Of a DNA stretch of 64,000 nucleotides, positions 18,040 through 27,715 are shown piece after piece. The DNA is taken from positions 1 to 64,000 of the forward strand of contig NZ_CP104972.1 of the NCBI RefSeq assembly GCF_025452195.1, given 5' to 3'. Source of the DNA: Phyllobacterium zundukense. GTDB taxonomy: Bacteria > Pseudomonadota > Alphaproteobacteria > Rhizobiales > Rhizobiaceae. Made by a program: the position numbers and the translations under genes. Under the pieces are notes generated by a model, which was given only the letters and a program-made list of their open reading frames with translations, was not told the origin of the DNA and did not search any database. Positions within the stretch are counted from its first letter, which is position 1. Each line of letters opens with the position of its first letter.

Positions 18040-19260
18040 TCACGATTCGTATGACGAGGTGATATCGGCCGAGAACAAGCAAAAGCGACCTGGCAGACCC
18101 TTTAAAAGGACAGGTTCCATGGCCGTGAAATTAAACATTCCGGGATTGCTGGTAGCAACGGCTGCCATAGCACTTTCGGAAACGACTACTCGCGCGGGAT
18201 TTGCGATGCTGGAAATCCGCGCGGCCAAATTCACCGTCTGCCCAAAAATGTCACCGTCTCGCGGCACGACCTGGCCTGTGGCCAAGCCAACGCGCACCGG
18301 CAGGAGACCAGCTTTTTCGGCCGATTCCACCAATCTAAGACAGGCGCTCAGCCCTGATGTTGGCTCCGGAAAAAGTATCATCACGCCGTCTCCGAGGACC
18401 TTAACCAATCTACCCCCAGCAGGAGAGACCATTTGCTGTGCAAAGGCTTCAAAGTGAGCTGCCTGTTCGGCTGCCTCCAGGTCGCCAAGTTCGTGCGTCA
18501 ATTCAGTGAATCCACAAAGGTCCGCGAAAGCAACAGTTGGTAAATCGACATCGGGCCGTGTCTCCAAACCGCTCTCGCAAAGTGCTTCTTGAATACGTGA
18601 GACAATATTATCGAAGACCGACTCTTCCAGCAGGCGACGCTGGAGCATGAATAATACCCTAAACCCGATCCGTTGCAGCTCGAGTCGTTTGGCAGCTGCA
18701 GCAGAAAGCATCTCGGAGTGTGAAATTCCAGCATTCAGCATTCTCTCTTCGACTTCACTGCGGAACAAATCGCGCATTGTTTCCACAACGCGGTGTGTAG
18801 ATTGTCCAAAGGCCCGCAATACTCTCGTCATTGACAGGTCGGAAATCCCCAATTGGCGGCATTCAGCAATGAGTCTAAGCAGCTCGACATCGTCCTCGCG
18901 CAGAACCTGCTCTGTTGACAAGCGAGGAAGACCCGCCGCAGCCCTCAAGTTATTCAGTGTCATAGGAGTGACATCCAAACCCTCGAGCTCCTTCTCCATC
19001 GATGTCGTCGACAGGTAGACCGGATCGAACATAATCTGTGCAGCAAAGTCGAGTGCGAATACCTTGTTTCGAATTGCTTTGGCTAATGTGTCCAAGGGTA
19101 TGCCCGCTTCATGCAAGGCAAGTGCAACGCGAATCCTGTCCGCGTCTTCAAGGAGATAATCCGTTTTTCTCCCGATTATGCCAGCCATCTCAAATTGTAG
19201 AAGCTGACCTTCTCCGCACCCCGTCAAGGCTGACAGAGCGCTTCGCGATAGATTGTGCAT
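18040..19260 (-). CDS. class III adenylate/guanylate cyclase with HTH-like N terminus
   Basis: 406 aa from the ATG at 19260; a TTG 12 codons upstream is less likely. Residues 230-400 form the nucleotide cyclase domain making cAMP or cGMP: metal Asp in VAFADLCGFTEL (D247) and second Asp in GGRLVKVLGDGVM (D291), then DIFGQTVNLAARIS with the Asn/Arg pair for the transition state. Residues 1-60 (LSALTGCGEGQLLQFEMAGI) look like a winged-helix or MerR-type fold, and 60-220 are helical, a likely sensor. Soluble, single gene. The input signal is unknown. Confidence 0.85.
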   Translation of the reverse strand: MHNLSRSALSALTGCGEGQLLQFEMAGIIGRKTDYLLEDADRIRVALALHEAGIPLDTLAKAIRNKVFALDFAAQIMFDPVYLSTTSMEKELEGLDVTPMTLNNLRAAAGLPRLSTEQVLREDDVELLRLIAECRQLGISDLSMTRVLRAFGQSTHRVVETMRDLFRSEVEERMLNAGISHSEMLSAAAAKRLELQRIGFRVLFMLQRRLLEESVFDNIVSRIQEALCESGLETRPDVDLPTVAFADLCGFTELTHELGDLEAAEQAAHFEAFAQQMVSPAGGRLVKVLGDGVMILFPEPTSGLSACLRLVESAEKAGLLPVRVGLATGQVVPRDGDIFGQTVNLAARISSIANPARVVVSESAMAAVATSNPGMFNFTAMEPVLLKGLPGRFCLFSADITSSYES

Positions 19261-19600
19261 TGCCCTCAGCCCGATCGACACCGAAAGATGGCACAATAAT
19301 CATTTTGCCAGGCAATTACAGTACGTCAAAGGATGGACATCCGGCCTTTCGAACTATGTTGAAAATCGCCAGGAGTAACCGTCGTCCATAAACTTGACAC
19401 CGCGCGATCCAGGGTCTTGTCACATAACCTGAGTTGAAGTGGGGTTTGCCTCTCTACGGTCTGTTTCAGGCAGTCGCAATCGTTGCGATGTTCCATTGCC
19501 GCATCGCATCGAGACGATGGTGGCGGATGGCATTTGCTGAACGGTCAGAGCGAAGTGGGACAAAGAGATTTCTAAGAGCTGAGAAGATCGCATCGTCCAA

Positions 19601-19791
19601 GGCTATCGTCTTGCGACGCTGTCGATCGTCGGTCCGGTTGATCTTCGCAGGTCTGATGGTTTTCTGTTTTTTTTAGCGAGCAGCCGACATTGGGTGTCGT
19701 CGCAGGGTCAGTAATTATTGCCGCAGGCGGCATTATGTTTGCGGCCATCAAGCCACCTGCCAGCGAGAGCGAAAGCACGTTGTCAGCGTGA
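19601..19791 (+). pseudogene. EamA/DMT transporter, C-terminal remnant
   Basis: GYRLATLSIVGP, then after a frame change EQPTLGVVAGSVIIAAGGIM-like residues and AAIKPP, match the last membrane helices of an EamA-type drug/metabolite exporter. The rest of the gene is missing. The remainder of 19261-19871 shows no gene I can support. Confidence 0.5.
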
Positions 19792-19871
19792 TACCATAAA
19801 CAACCTGGAGGCTCTGCATCGGGAAAGCAGGGCTCGCCTTTAGATGATTTCCCGGAAACGGGAACAGAGTC

Positions 19872-20786
19872 ATGCGGCTGACCTATCTGGTGTTCGCGCT
19901 ACTCGGCCTCTTCTGGGGCTCGAACTTCATCTACATGAAATGGGCGGCGGAGCTAATCACCCCCGCGCAAATCACGCTGCTACGGGTGTTCTTCGGCTTC
20001 TTGCCGCTGGCCCTCGTCGCGGGGCGAAAGGGAGTGATCCATCGGGATCAGGTGCGGCACCTGCCGCATTTCTTCGTTATGGCTGCGTTGGCAACGGCCT
20101 TTTATTATTTTGCGATCGCGGAGGGCACGGCGCTCCTTCCCTCGGGCACCGCCGGCGTTCTCGGGGGCTCGATCCCTCTGTTCACGGCAGTTGCCACCCT
20201 GTTGTTTCTTCGCACGGAAAAGCCGAACGCATTGATGTTGGTCGGCGTTCTTGTCGGCTTCGCGGGCATCGTGCTGATCGCCAGACCATGGGAAGGATCA
20301 GATCGGACCATCGACATAATGGGGGTGTTCTGGATGCTGGCCGCCACTACGATCCTTGGTGTTTCCTACGTTTACGTTCGTCGCTTTCTATCACCGCACA
20401 ACTTGCCGCCCCTCGCGCTCGCGACATGGCAAACAGGCCTCGCTCTGCTGGTGCTCCTGCTCATCGTTGATCGGACGGGAACGGGCAACATTCTGCAAAA
20501 CTGGCACGCAGCCGCTGGTGTCGCGATCGGGCTCGGTGTTCTGGGAACCGGAATGGCTTTCCTGATCTATTATTATCTGCTGCAAGAGCTGGGCGCGGTG
20601 GCGGCCTCGGGCGCAACCTACATCACGCCTAATGTTGCATTGCTGATCGGCTGGGCCACCGGAGAAAAGGTTGGCATCCTGGAGATCTCCGCCATCATCC
20701 TTGTGTTGGCGAGTATCGCGATGTTGCAGATCGGGCGGCAGCGAGCGGTGAGGCAGGCGGAACAATCAGTCACCGCAATCGCCTAG
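19872..20786 (+). CDS. EamA-family DMT transporter
   Basis: 304 aa with ten hydrophobic segments and the duplicated EamA architecture: FALLGLFWGSNFIYMKWA opens the first half, and GVLGTGMAFLIYYYLLQELG with a YITPNVALLIGW stretch is in the second. These inner-membrane carriers export amino acids, nucleosides or drugs; substrate unknown. The start ATG at 19872 has only a weak ribosome site. The neighbouring EamA remnant is a different protein, not a duplicate. Confidence 0.9.
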   Translation: MRLTYLVFALLGLFWGSNFIYMKWAAELITPAQITLLRVFFGFLPLALVAGRKGVIHRDQVRHLPHFFVMAALATAFYYFAIAEGTALLPSGTAGVLGGSIPLFTAVATLLFLRTEKPNALMLVGVLVGFAGIVLIARPWEGSDRTIDIMGVFWMLAATTILGVSYVYVRRFLSPHNLPPLALATWQTGLALLVLLLIVDRTGTGNILQNWHAAAGVAIGLGVLGTGMAFLIYYYLLQELGAVAASGATYITPNVALLIGWATGEKVGILEISAIILVLASIAMLQIGRQRAVRQAEQSVTAIA

Positions 20787-20812
20787 CGCTGAATTTTGTC
20801 GCTCTAATCCTG

Positions 20813-20871
20813 ACTTTTGCGACACTCCGGTCTTTCCTGAAAGCGTCCTAGGTTTCCTCTGTCGCAAAAGT
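20813..20871. repeat. 12-bp inverted repeat, 35-bp spacer
   Basis: ACTTTTGCGACA at 20813-20824 and its exact complement at 20860-20871. Related GTCGCAAAA words occur nearby. It may be an old IS end pair or a long hairpin behind the transporter gene. The rest of 20872-21156 has no clear gene. Confidence 0.45.
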
Positions 20872-21156
20872 TGGCGTTTCGCGGCGAATTTTTGCGACGG
20901 CCAATGACCGGTTTGGGCCGATCCTGGACCTTGGCACTGCCGCCACCTTCCGCCCGACTTCGCTCGATCTCGAAGATGCAATCGCGGATCATTTAGTCGT
21001 TGGCGAAGCGGCAGCGCACCGCTGCTTTCCATGATCACATCAGCGGTCGGTCGCCGCGTGAACGCCGTCATTGGCACACTTGTCTGAATACTCTGACGGA
21101 CATCGTTGCCGCCTGCTTCAAACAACGTGACGACCCTCGCAGCTTATCAGCTTCGT

Positions 21157-22029
21157 CTACGGAAGATCGCCACCGTCAAGGCCGATCACATGTCCACTCA
21201 GATACGAACTTTGATTGCCAGCGAGAAACAGCACCAACGCTGCAACTTCATCCGGCGTACCCACCCGGCGCATCGGATAGGGTGCAACCAGCTGTTCGGT
21301 TGTAACATTCCAGTCCCGGCGTACTCGCTCAAGCATCGGGCTCTCGATCGGACCTGGCGCGACTGCATTGATACGAACGTTGCGGCCATACTCCTGTGCG
21401 GCGGCGCGTGTCATGTGAATGACGGCGGCTTTCGAGGCACCATAGGCAACAATATTAGGGAAAGCATGGCGACCGCCAATGGACGCCATGTTGATCATGG
21501 CTCCCTTCGAGCGCACCAGATGCGGCATCTCGTATTTCATTGAGACAAATACTCCGCGCAGATTCGTCGCGATCTGGTCGTCGAAACCGGCGATGTCCGT
21601 ATCGGCGATTGGCGCTGGCGGCAAATCGATCCCTGCATTGTTGAAGGCGACATCGATACCGCCATAGCGTTCGACCACGTCAGAAACGAAACGCTCCACC
21701 TGGCCGGCGTCGCGCACGTCCGATCTAAGGTAGACGGCGTCGCCGCCCGCTGCGCGTATCTCTGCTTCCACCTGGCGACCGAGCGCCTCGCGTCTTCCAT
21801 TAAAGCCGACCCGAGCGCCCGCACGGGCGAAAGCCGCCACCGTCGCGGCTCCAATGCCGGAAGTGGCACCCGTGACGATTACCACCTTGTCTGCCAACGC
21901 GCCTGATGTCTCCGCGGCCGCCGACGCTGATGTTGCGAAATTCTGCCCGGCTAGTGTGCCTGCGGCTAGTATGCCCGCCAGAACCTGCCGCCGCGGAACC
22001 GCTGTCGTTTCCTCAGATCTGTTTGTCAT
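21157..22029 (-). CDS. SDR-family oxidoreductase with Tat-type leader
   Basis: 290 aa. An N-terminal PRRQVLAGILAAGTLAG resembles a twin-arginine export signal, unusual for SDR enzymes. The classical SDR core follows: VTGATSGIG cofactor loop, NNAGID, catalytic Ser in NMASIGG, Y-x-x-x-K in YGASKAA, and PGPIESPM. C terminus SSYLSGHVIGLDGG is complete. It uses NAD(P)H to reduce or oxidise an unknown carbonyl or alcohol. Divergent from the LysR gene with a 103-base gap, so probably controlled by it. Confidence 0.88.
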   Translation of the reverse strand: MTNRSEETTAVPRRQVLAGILAAGTLAGQNFATSASAAAETSGALADKVVIVTGATSGIGAATVAAFARAGARVGFNGRREALGRQVEAEIRAAGGDAVYLRSDVRDAGQVERFVSDVVERYGGIDVAFNNAGIDLPPAPIADTDIAGFDDQIATNLRGVFVSMKYEMPHLVRSKGAMINMASIGGRHAFPNIVAYGASKAAVIHMTRAAAQEYGRNVRINAVAPGPIESPMLERVRRDWNVTTEQLVAPYPMRRVGTPDEVAALVLFLAGNQSSYLSGHVIGLDGGDLP

Positions 22030-22132
22030 GACTTGGTTCCTTCACAATATGTCTGCGACAGAGTAACCCAAGCGATTACCTGGAAAAATCGCGGGTGGCT
22101 TTGTGCACTATTTAGTATAGATTTATAATCGT

Positions 22133-23089
22133 ATGAGCATGATACCTGACCCTTTCTCCGGTCTGGCCGCCTTCCTCGCCGTAGCGGAAACACGCGGATT
22201 CACGGCGGCCTCCGCACGGCTGGGCGTTTCCCCTGCAGCCGTAAGCCAGGCAGTAAAGGCACTCGAAGCGAAGCTCGGCACACCCTTGTTTGTTCGTACA
22301 ACGCGCCGGGTCGGTTTGACCGAGGCTGGCGCGAACCTGTTGTCGCGTGTGGCACCTGCAGTTGCCGACATTGCGGGAGCCATCGAGACGGCAGGAGCCA
22401 TGGGGGATGAACCTTCAGGTTTCCTGCGCCTCACGGTACCCCGCATGGCGGTGCCACTTATCATTGATCGCGTGGTGCCGGCCTTCCGGCACGCGCATCC
22501 AAGAATTACAGTCGAAGTCGCTGTGGAGGATGCAACGGTCGACTTGCTGGGACTTGGTTTCGATGCAGGCATCCGGATCGGCGAATATGTCGAACGCGAC
22601 ATGGTGGGAGTCAGGCTCTCGCGCGATATCGTTTGGTCTGTCGTGGCCGCCCCCTCCTACCTGGCTGCCCGCGGCTGCCCGGCAACCCCCGAAGACCTGA
22701 CCCGTCATGAGGCTATCCGATATCGCTTCCCGGCCTCCGGCGCTCTCTATCGATGGGAGTTCGAACGCGGCGGGCGCCCCCTTTCGGTCGATCCTCCGGG
22801 AAAGCTCATCGTCAATGATGGCGCGCTGCTTGTCTCTTTCGCAAAGGCTGGGCTCGGCCTTTCATATGTTGCCGACATCGCAGTGGAACAGGAGCAGCGT
22901 GCTGGACTGCTTGTCCGCGTGCTTGAATCCTACCTGCCCACCACGCCGGGGCTCTTCCTCTATTTTCCGCAACGCGCTCAGGCGCAGCCGAAGCTGCGCG
23001 CCTTCATCGATGTCACCAGAAAGCTGATACGGCTTCGCCGGATCGAGGCCGAATTCCACCATGCCGCCAGAGGTAAGCTGAAAGGCTAG
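22133..23089 (+). CDS. LysR-family transcriptional regulator
   Basis: 318 aa. The N-terminal winged helix reads FTAASARLGVSPAAVSQAVK and ALEAKLGTPLFVRTTRRVGL, followed by a periplasmic-binding-like effector domain (about 90-300). LysR regulators normally act on the divergent neighbour, here the SDR gene. The shared AT-rich gap (22030-22132) contains TATAGATTTATAAT just before the LysR start, a possible operator or promoter. Effector unknown. Confidence 0.92.
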   Translation: MSMIPDPFSGLAAFLAVAETRGFTAASARLGVSPAAVSQAVKALEAKLGTPLFVRTTRRVGLTEAGANLLSRVAPAVADIAGAIETAGAMGDEPSGFLRLTVPRMAVPLIIDRVVPAFRHAHPRITVEVAVEDATVDLLGLGFDAGIRIGEYVERDMVGVRLSRDIVWSVVAAPSYLAARGCPATPEDLTRHEAIRYRFPASGALYRWEFERGGRPLSVDPPGKLIVNDGALLVSFAKAGLGLSYVADIAVEQEQRAGLLVRVLESYLPTTPGLFLYFPQRAQAQPKLRAFIDVTRKLIRLRRIEAEFHHAARGKLKG

Positions 23090-23420
23090 CGGCGTCTTCG
23101 CTTGGCTCGCAGTCAAAAGTCCAGTGCCGACCAGTATGGCGCCTGCCAGCACCACGGGGCGCCGTCCGGCCGACACCCAGACAATCAGCAAGGGCCTAAC
23201 GAACCGGAGAATTATCTGTATCTTGCAAACGAGCCGGATCGCCACACTCGGGGTCCGAACGAGTAATATCAGGAGTGGGTGCGTCCGCTGCTTGATCACC
23301 TGGGCGATGGTGAGACGCCAGTCGTACTTCGCGTGCCAGGGAAACGAGCTGCCCCTTTGGACGGGCTGGCTCGATCAGCACCCAGATCTGTCGTATCCCC
23401 GACAGAGTTGAACCATGACA
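23090..23420. other. intergenic stretch with possible gene remnant
   Basis: On the minus strand the frame around 23090-23160 reads RRPVVLAGAILVGTGLLTAS followed by QAKTPLAF, which looks like a signal peptide; it then runs into the LysR gene. It is probably the beginning of a lost secreted protein. Nothing else is evident. Confidence 0.3.
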
Positions 23421-23687
23421 TTAGTCATCGTCACCGTCGTAGCGGTTCCGGGGGCGACTTCGCCTGCGTTCGCGTTGGCGATCACGGTTCCAACCCTCAA
23501 TATATACTCGACGCTTAACGTAGCGTTCGCAATAGCCGCCTTCGCAATACGTTTTGACAACACGCTCGCGTACCACGCCGTTGTTGGATGAGCTGTTCGA
23601 GCTTGTATTCGATGATTGGCTTCCCGCATAAGCCGTACCGGTGACCAAGGCAGCTGCGACAGCTAACAGGACAATCTCGATACGCAT
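23421..23687 (-). CDS. small secreted basic protein
   Basis: 88 aa from the ATG at 23687 behind AGGAGAGAG. Residues 1-21 are a signal peptide (LLAVAAALVTGTAYA). The mature part opens with a Ser/Asn-rich run, has two cysteines (TYCEGGYCERY), and ends in an Arg-rich tail closed by DGDDD. No known family; the composition suggests a periplasmic or surface protein. Confidence 0.65.
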   Translation of the reverse strand: MRIEIVLLAVAAALVTGTAYAGSQSSNTSSNSSSNNGVVRERVVKTYCEGGYCERYVKRRVYIEGWNRDRQRERRRSRPRNRYDGDDD

Positions 23688-23924
23688 CGCCTCTCTCCTT
23701 TGCTAACTACTGCATTAAGCTGTCGAGCCTGAACCGTCGATGAATGCGACGCTGCAACGACCGAAGTCTGCAACAAGATCGTTGGGTCGTGGTGTCCGCT
23801 CTGCGAAACTTTCGGCAATGACGTAACGAATAACGTTGGCTGGCACCGAGCAATGATCCATGGTTGTCTCCACCCAAGACCTGTAATTCTGGACTTTGAC
23901 GAACCTGCGGGTGGACATGTTGTT

Positions 23925-24737
23925 GTGAGCACCACAAAACTCCTGCTGACCTTGTTGCTGATGACGGCCTTCGCCTACGTGTCGCTCGTCGGCCTGATGT
24001 ATCTTGCACAGCGCGCCCTCCTCTATCCCGGCGCCAGCGCGACACTTGCTCCAGAGCACGCGAACTGGGGCGAAAACGTATCCATCAGCACGCCTGACGG
24101 AGAGACGCTTCATGGTCTCTACAGCCAGGGCGAATCCGGCAAGCCGTCGGTGCTGTTCTTGCTCGGAAACGCTGACCGGGTCGGTAACTACGGCTTCCTC
24201 GCCCAGACCCTGGCCGCGCGAGGTATTGGCCTGCTCGCGATCTCTTATCGCGGCTATCCGGGATCGACCGGCTCGCCGAGCGAGCATGGGCTACTGACCG
24301 ATGGCATTGCTGCCTTCGACTGGCTGTCGCTACGGTGCGAATGCGAGATCGTTGTGCTGGGCCAGTCGCTGGGCAGCGGCGTTGCCGTCAACACAGCCGG
24401 CCAAAGGCCTGCCGTCGCCGTCATTCTGGTGTCCGCCTACCTGTCGGTCCTGTCACTCGCCCAGACCCATTACCCATTTGTTCCGGTCGCACTTCTTCTC
24501 AAGGATCCCTTCCGCTCGGATCTCAAGATAGCGAAGGTGAGGCAACCGAAGCTGTTCATCCACGGCCGGCATGACGACATCATCCCGCTGTATTCGGGCG
24601 AGGCGCTATATCGTACCGCTCCCGAGCCCAAGCAGATGCTCGTTTACGAAAGCTCGGGTCACAATGATGTTTGGGATGATCGCATGGTCGGCGACGTCAT
24701 TCGCTTTCTGGAGGCGCTGAACCGAGACGCCACCTAG
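23925..24737 (+). CDS. membrane-anchored alpha/beta hydrolase (BEM46-like)
   Basis: 270 aa from a GTG at 23925; the upstream in-frame extension lacks a good start. Residues 4-26 form a membrane anchor (LLLTLLLMTAFAYVSLVGLM). The hydrolase domain has SYRGYPGSTGSPSE, the nucleophile GQSLGSG, the acid in HGRHDDIIP, and the catalytic His in SSGHNDVWD. BEM46-type proteins are thought to be esterases or thioesterases at the membrane. Substrate unknown. Confidence 0.82.
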   Translation: MSTTKLLLTLLLMTAFAYVSLVGLMYLAQRALLYPGASATLAPEHANWGENVSISTPDGETLHGLYSQGESGKPSVLFLLGNADRVGNYGFLAQTLAARGIGLLAISYRGYPGSTGSPSEHGLLTDGIAAFDWLSLRCECEIVVLGQSLGSGVAVNTAGQRPAVAVILVSAYLSVLSLAQTHYPFVPVALLLKDPFRSDLKIAKVRQPKLFIHGRHDDIIPLYSGEALYRTAPEPKQMLVYESSGHNDVWDDRMVGDVIRFLEALNRDAT

Positions 24738-25298
24738 ACCCGTCAAGCAGCGGAAATCGTCAGCATGAAGCGAGCGCGGCATCCAGGATGCCCCCGAAGC
24801 AGTGAACGAACAAGTCATGTCCATTCCGCAGGATGCAAATGGCCAAGCTCAAGGAGCGATCGATTTTGGCCGTCAACAAGCTCGTCGGAAGCGGCTGCAA
24901 GCCGCGCGCCGCCGCTTGGGACTCGAACGGTGGTAAGCTCGCCTGGAGTGGCGACAAGGAGCCGCAGTACTCCGTGCCCTTGCTTTGCCGTGACCATCAA
25001 GAATGTTAATACATGATGGCAGGGAACTGGCGGGGGGACGGGAGCGGATGCCACAAGACAACCTCTCAGTTTGCGGGACCACAACAGCAGGCAGTAGAAA
25101 ATTACGATCTGCGGAAGCTTGTTCAATCAAGAATGTGCAAGAAACCGTTCATTTGAAAATGCCGATAAGAGGTAATTATCAGGCATTTTTAATTGCAGCG
25201 AAAATGTCTACGATCTTGACACGATGCTGTTTGATAAACGCAAATGGCCCTAGGCTTTAAGGAAGCTTTTTCTACCTCGACCTGTATTTGCACTGGGT
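24738..25298. other. intergenic stretch with an unidentified short frame
   Basis: A 57-codon frame begins at an ATG at 24838 (MAKLKERSILAVNKLVGSGC, ending SVPLLCRDHQEC) without a ribosome site; it may be a remnant. A copy of the dispersed repeat lies at 25135-25175. Nothing else is recognisable. Confidence 0.3.
25135..25175. repeat. dispersed transposon-end-like repeat, copy B
   Basis: GTGCAAGAAACCGTTCATTT followed by GAAAATGCCGATAAGAGG, matching copy A (16764) with few differences and copy C (32851, inverted) in its core. Confidence 0.5.
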
Positions 25299-25676
25299 TT
25301 GTACATCACCTTTTTCAACGTGCTCTCCGCCCTTTCCCGGAATTATGCCCTCGATCCATATATGCGTCCCATCTGGATGATGATGCCCCGGATTTTTGGG
25401 TTGGCTGTTTTTTACGTGAAGTTGGCATTCATGGCCATCATGCTCTGGATCGCCTGGAACGAGCGGCACGAGCCTAAATTTCATGAAATTGAACGTATGT
25501 TCCGCGGTCATCCTGACCGTCGGCTTGGTTGGCTGCCGTGCGTTACCAGTTCGACAATGTCTTGTTTTTATCCCGCAAACTGGGATGCAGCGCCCTCGGC
25601 TTTCATATTTACTCGGACGGCGAGCACTACAACATTTACTGCTTTCGGACTGAATCTGCTGCAGAGGTTTTCTTGA
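25299..25676 (+). CDS. possible small membrane protein
   Basis: 125-codon frame with hydrophobic segments around PIWMMMPRIFGLAVF and VKLAFMAIMLWIAW. The start (TTG) lacks a ribosome site, and the open frame extends about 16 codons further upstream. The last 40 residues look out of frame. A second overlapping frame (25529-25786; GFHIYSDGEHYNIYCFRTES) looks at least as protein-like in its own region, so a frameshift between two parts is possible. Family unknown. Confidence 0.3.
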   Translation: MYITFFNVLSALSRNYALDPYMRPIWMMMPRIFGLAVFYVKLAFMAIMLWIAWNERHEPKFHEIERMFRGHPDRRLGWLPCVTSSTMSCFYPANWDAAPSAFIFTRTASTTTFTAFGLNLLQRFS

Positions 25677-25786
25677 AGGCATTCGATGGACAATGGATCA
25701 CGCCGCAGCAACGCAAGAAGGACACCTGGCACTCCCGATGGCAACGAAATAGCGTGAGCATGCAATGTCTGCCAAGCGATATCTGA
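25529..25786 (+). CDS. possible hypothetical protein
   Basis: 85 codons, overlapping the previous frame. FRTESAAEVFLKAFDGQWIT with a Trp/Lys-rich tail recalls small Hyphomicrobiales proteins whose C terminus has the same style. Start and family are uncertain. Confidence 0.3.
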   Translation: MAAVRYQFDNVLFLSRKLGCSALGFHIYSDGEHYNIYCFRTESAAEVFLKAFDGQWITPQQRKKDTWHSRWQRNSVSMQCLPSDI

Positions 25787-26073
25787 GACCGATAAAGGAG
25801 ACCGCAAGGTTTTCGGATTTGCAGAGTTGGGATGATCTATTCGGTTATTGCTTCAAGCGTGGACGTATCGGTGCCATCGATCGAAGCGCATTGGAACGCA
25901 AATACTTGCCTCGCCGCGCACCGCGTCATCGGCGGGAATGAAAGCAGCGCCGCCCCGGCGAGTGCCCTGGCGCTGTTGGCGGGCAGCACTGCTGGCGAGT
26001 GAATTGCGCCAGCGTCACGGAACGGTTTTGACCGGCAGACGTTGTGGCTCTGGCACCAGAACCGGAGAACGAC

Positions 26074-26439
26074 ATGAACACGCGCTTTTTCGCGCTGGGT
26101 CTCGTCGGCGGGCTGACGTGCCCTCTCGCGCTTGCCCAGGACGATGGTCAGACCGCTTTCAACAACAGCTGCCGCACTTGCCATACGATGAAGGAAGGCG
26201 ACAACCGGCAAGGTCCGAACCTCGCCGGCATCGTCGGCCGCAAGGCCGGCTCATTGCCGGACTACAACTACTCGTCGTCGATGAAGCAGTCCGGCATCAC
26301 TTGGGACGAGGCAAATCTCGACCAGTTCATTGCCAATCCCGACCAGGTGGTAAGAGGCAACAGCATGAAACCCTATGGCGGCATTACCGATGCCGCGCAA
26401 CGCAAGACGATCATCGAGTTCCTAAAGTCGGGCGACTAG
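26074..26439 (+). CDS. class I cytochrome c, periplasmic
   Basis: 121 aa from the ATG at 26074. A signal peptide (residues 1-20, ending LALAQ) leads to a mono-haem c-type cytochrome: haem attachment CRTCH with preceding FNNSC, GPNLAGIVGRKAG, and the distal Met ligand in GNSMKPYGG. It carries electrons in the periplasm and resembles cytochrome c2/c550 of alphaproteobacteria. Partner unknown; it stands alone between remnants. Confidence 0.9.
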   Translation: MNTRFFALGLVGGLTCPLALAQDDGQTAFNNSCRTCHTMKEGDNRQGPNLAGIVGRKAGSLPDYNYSSSMKQSGITWDEANLDQFIANPDQVVRGNSMKPYGGITDAAQRKTIIEFLKSGD

Positions 26440-26517
26440 ATGGTCGTCGTAGGTGCCTTCACCTGTATTTTGTTCGCCATCTTGTTAGGCGCTCTCTTTG
26501 GGATAGTTGGCTTTATC
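26440..26517 (+). other. N-terminal fragment of a small membrane protein
   Basis: An ATG directly after the cytochrome stop opens MVVVGAFTCILFAILLGALF then GIVGFIVG, a single membrane segment. The similarity to anything protein-like ends where the AraC fragment begins in another frame, so the gene is probably cut. Confidence 0.35.
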
Positions 26518-26660
26518 GTCGGGAAGCTGGGTTTGCCGATCAAAGCCACATGTGCCGCATGTTCAAGCGCGCTTATGGTCTCACTCCGTCTCGGTGGTTG
26601 GCGGCGCTGGAGTCGCCGCTCTCCAGCAAGAATCTGCAGTGCGACGCCGCTGCGCGTTGA
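26518..26660 (+). pseudogene. AraC-family regulator, C-terminal HTH fragment
   Basis: REAGFADQSHMCRMFKRAYG followed by LTPSRWLAALES is the second helix-turn-helix of an AraC/XylS regulator. The rest of the protein is absent. Confidence 0.65.
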
Positions 26661-27089
26661 AGCCCAATGTCCGGTAGATACCTCCCTCGATCAGTTCCAT
26701 CCGTTGGGTCTGCTCCCCTAAGTCGTGCTCCCCGAATATCGTTAGTCTCGATAGTACATTCTCGTTAGCGGCGGATGGCGGTAAGTTTGCGCCGTAATCC
26801 AGTCAGTTCGTCGCCCAGAGCGGTGATCGTGCCCTCGGTATCCTGCCGGAAAATGCGAAATGGAACATGAATGGCGCATGGAATACCAATGAGGTTGGCA
26901 TGGCGCTTCAGAGACCAACCATTTCCGGATCAAAGCTTGCTAGGAGAGCTTGCAATTTCGGCGCTTCGACTCGACGGGCAGATTCTTCGATTCTGAGCCA
27001 TTCGGCCTGACTTTCGTTTCGCTCAGGCCCAGTTTTTTTTGACGCAAAAAGCGCATGGCAAATACGTCGACAGTGAATGCACCGCTCTC

Positions 27090-27182
27090 ACCATCATCGA
27101 CACGTGGTTTACCGTGGGATCGAGGAAAGTAAGGTTTGATGCGCTCAAGTTGGTTCTCGGTGAGCCAGTAGTGATCAGCCAT
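27090..27182 (-). pseudogene. IS5-family transposase, N-terminal fragment
   Basis: From the ATG at 27182: MADHYWLTENQLERIKPYFP then RSHGKPRVDD, the standard start of IS5-type transposases; the frame then degenerates. The flanking parts of 26661-27372 show no supported gene. Confidence 0.65.
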
Positions 27183-27372
27183 GGGCAGGTCCTTCTGCCC
27201 ACTTGAATCATGTCCCGCGCAAGTTTTGAATTCAAAAGGCAACAAACGACCATTCTGCGGACAAAGCCGTCCTCAATCATCAACGATCCAATGCCCGCAA
27301 TCGGTATCTTAGGAGTGGCTCAGAACGTTAAACCCCGCGAATGAATGATGGCCAATTCGCTATCTTGAATTG

Positions 27373-27498
27373 ATGGACGTGAGTGTCGACCATAAACGGA
27401 CAAGAAGATGGGGCAAAACTTATCATTGGTCCGACGCGGATCGAGCTAACGCCGAGCAGCGCGCTGCTGCCTGGGCAAAGCCTCACCTTCCCTTATGA
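27373..27498 (+). CDS. possible 41-aa protein
   Basis: ATG at 27373 opens a charged 41-codon frame (GKTYHWSDADRANAEQRAAA, ending KPHLPL). No ribosome site and no family known. Confidence 0.25.
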   Translation: MDVSVDHKRTRRWGKTYHWSDADRANAEQRAAAWAKPHLPL

Positions 27499-27665
27499 AA
27501 GCTCTGCTCAGTGTTTTGGCGCCCAAGAGCCCCGACTGCAACCTCGGTGAAATTCAGGTCAGTCTCTAGGAGCAATTGCTTTGCCTTTCGTCCTCTGAGT
27601 TGATTCCGCACTCTAAAAATATCCATACGTTCCCGATCCGACGACCAGTTCTTAACACTTTCCAT
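27490..27665 (-). pseudogene. possible AraC-type HTH remnant
   Basis: The minus frame contains QLLLETDLNFTEVAV followed by RQNTEQSFHK, resembling the first helix-turn-helix of AraC regulators with a damaged turn. Weak evidence. Confidence 0.3.
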
Positions 27666-27715
27666 AGTAGCCTAGAGTGGTTGGCCTACTTCAACTTGAT
27701 GAAAAGGATCTTCGA

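Noticed and set aside
26661..27089. Possible genes between the AraC fragment and the IS5 remnant
   Set aside because: Short frames only, with no family signature or start signal.
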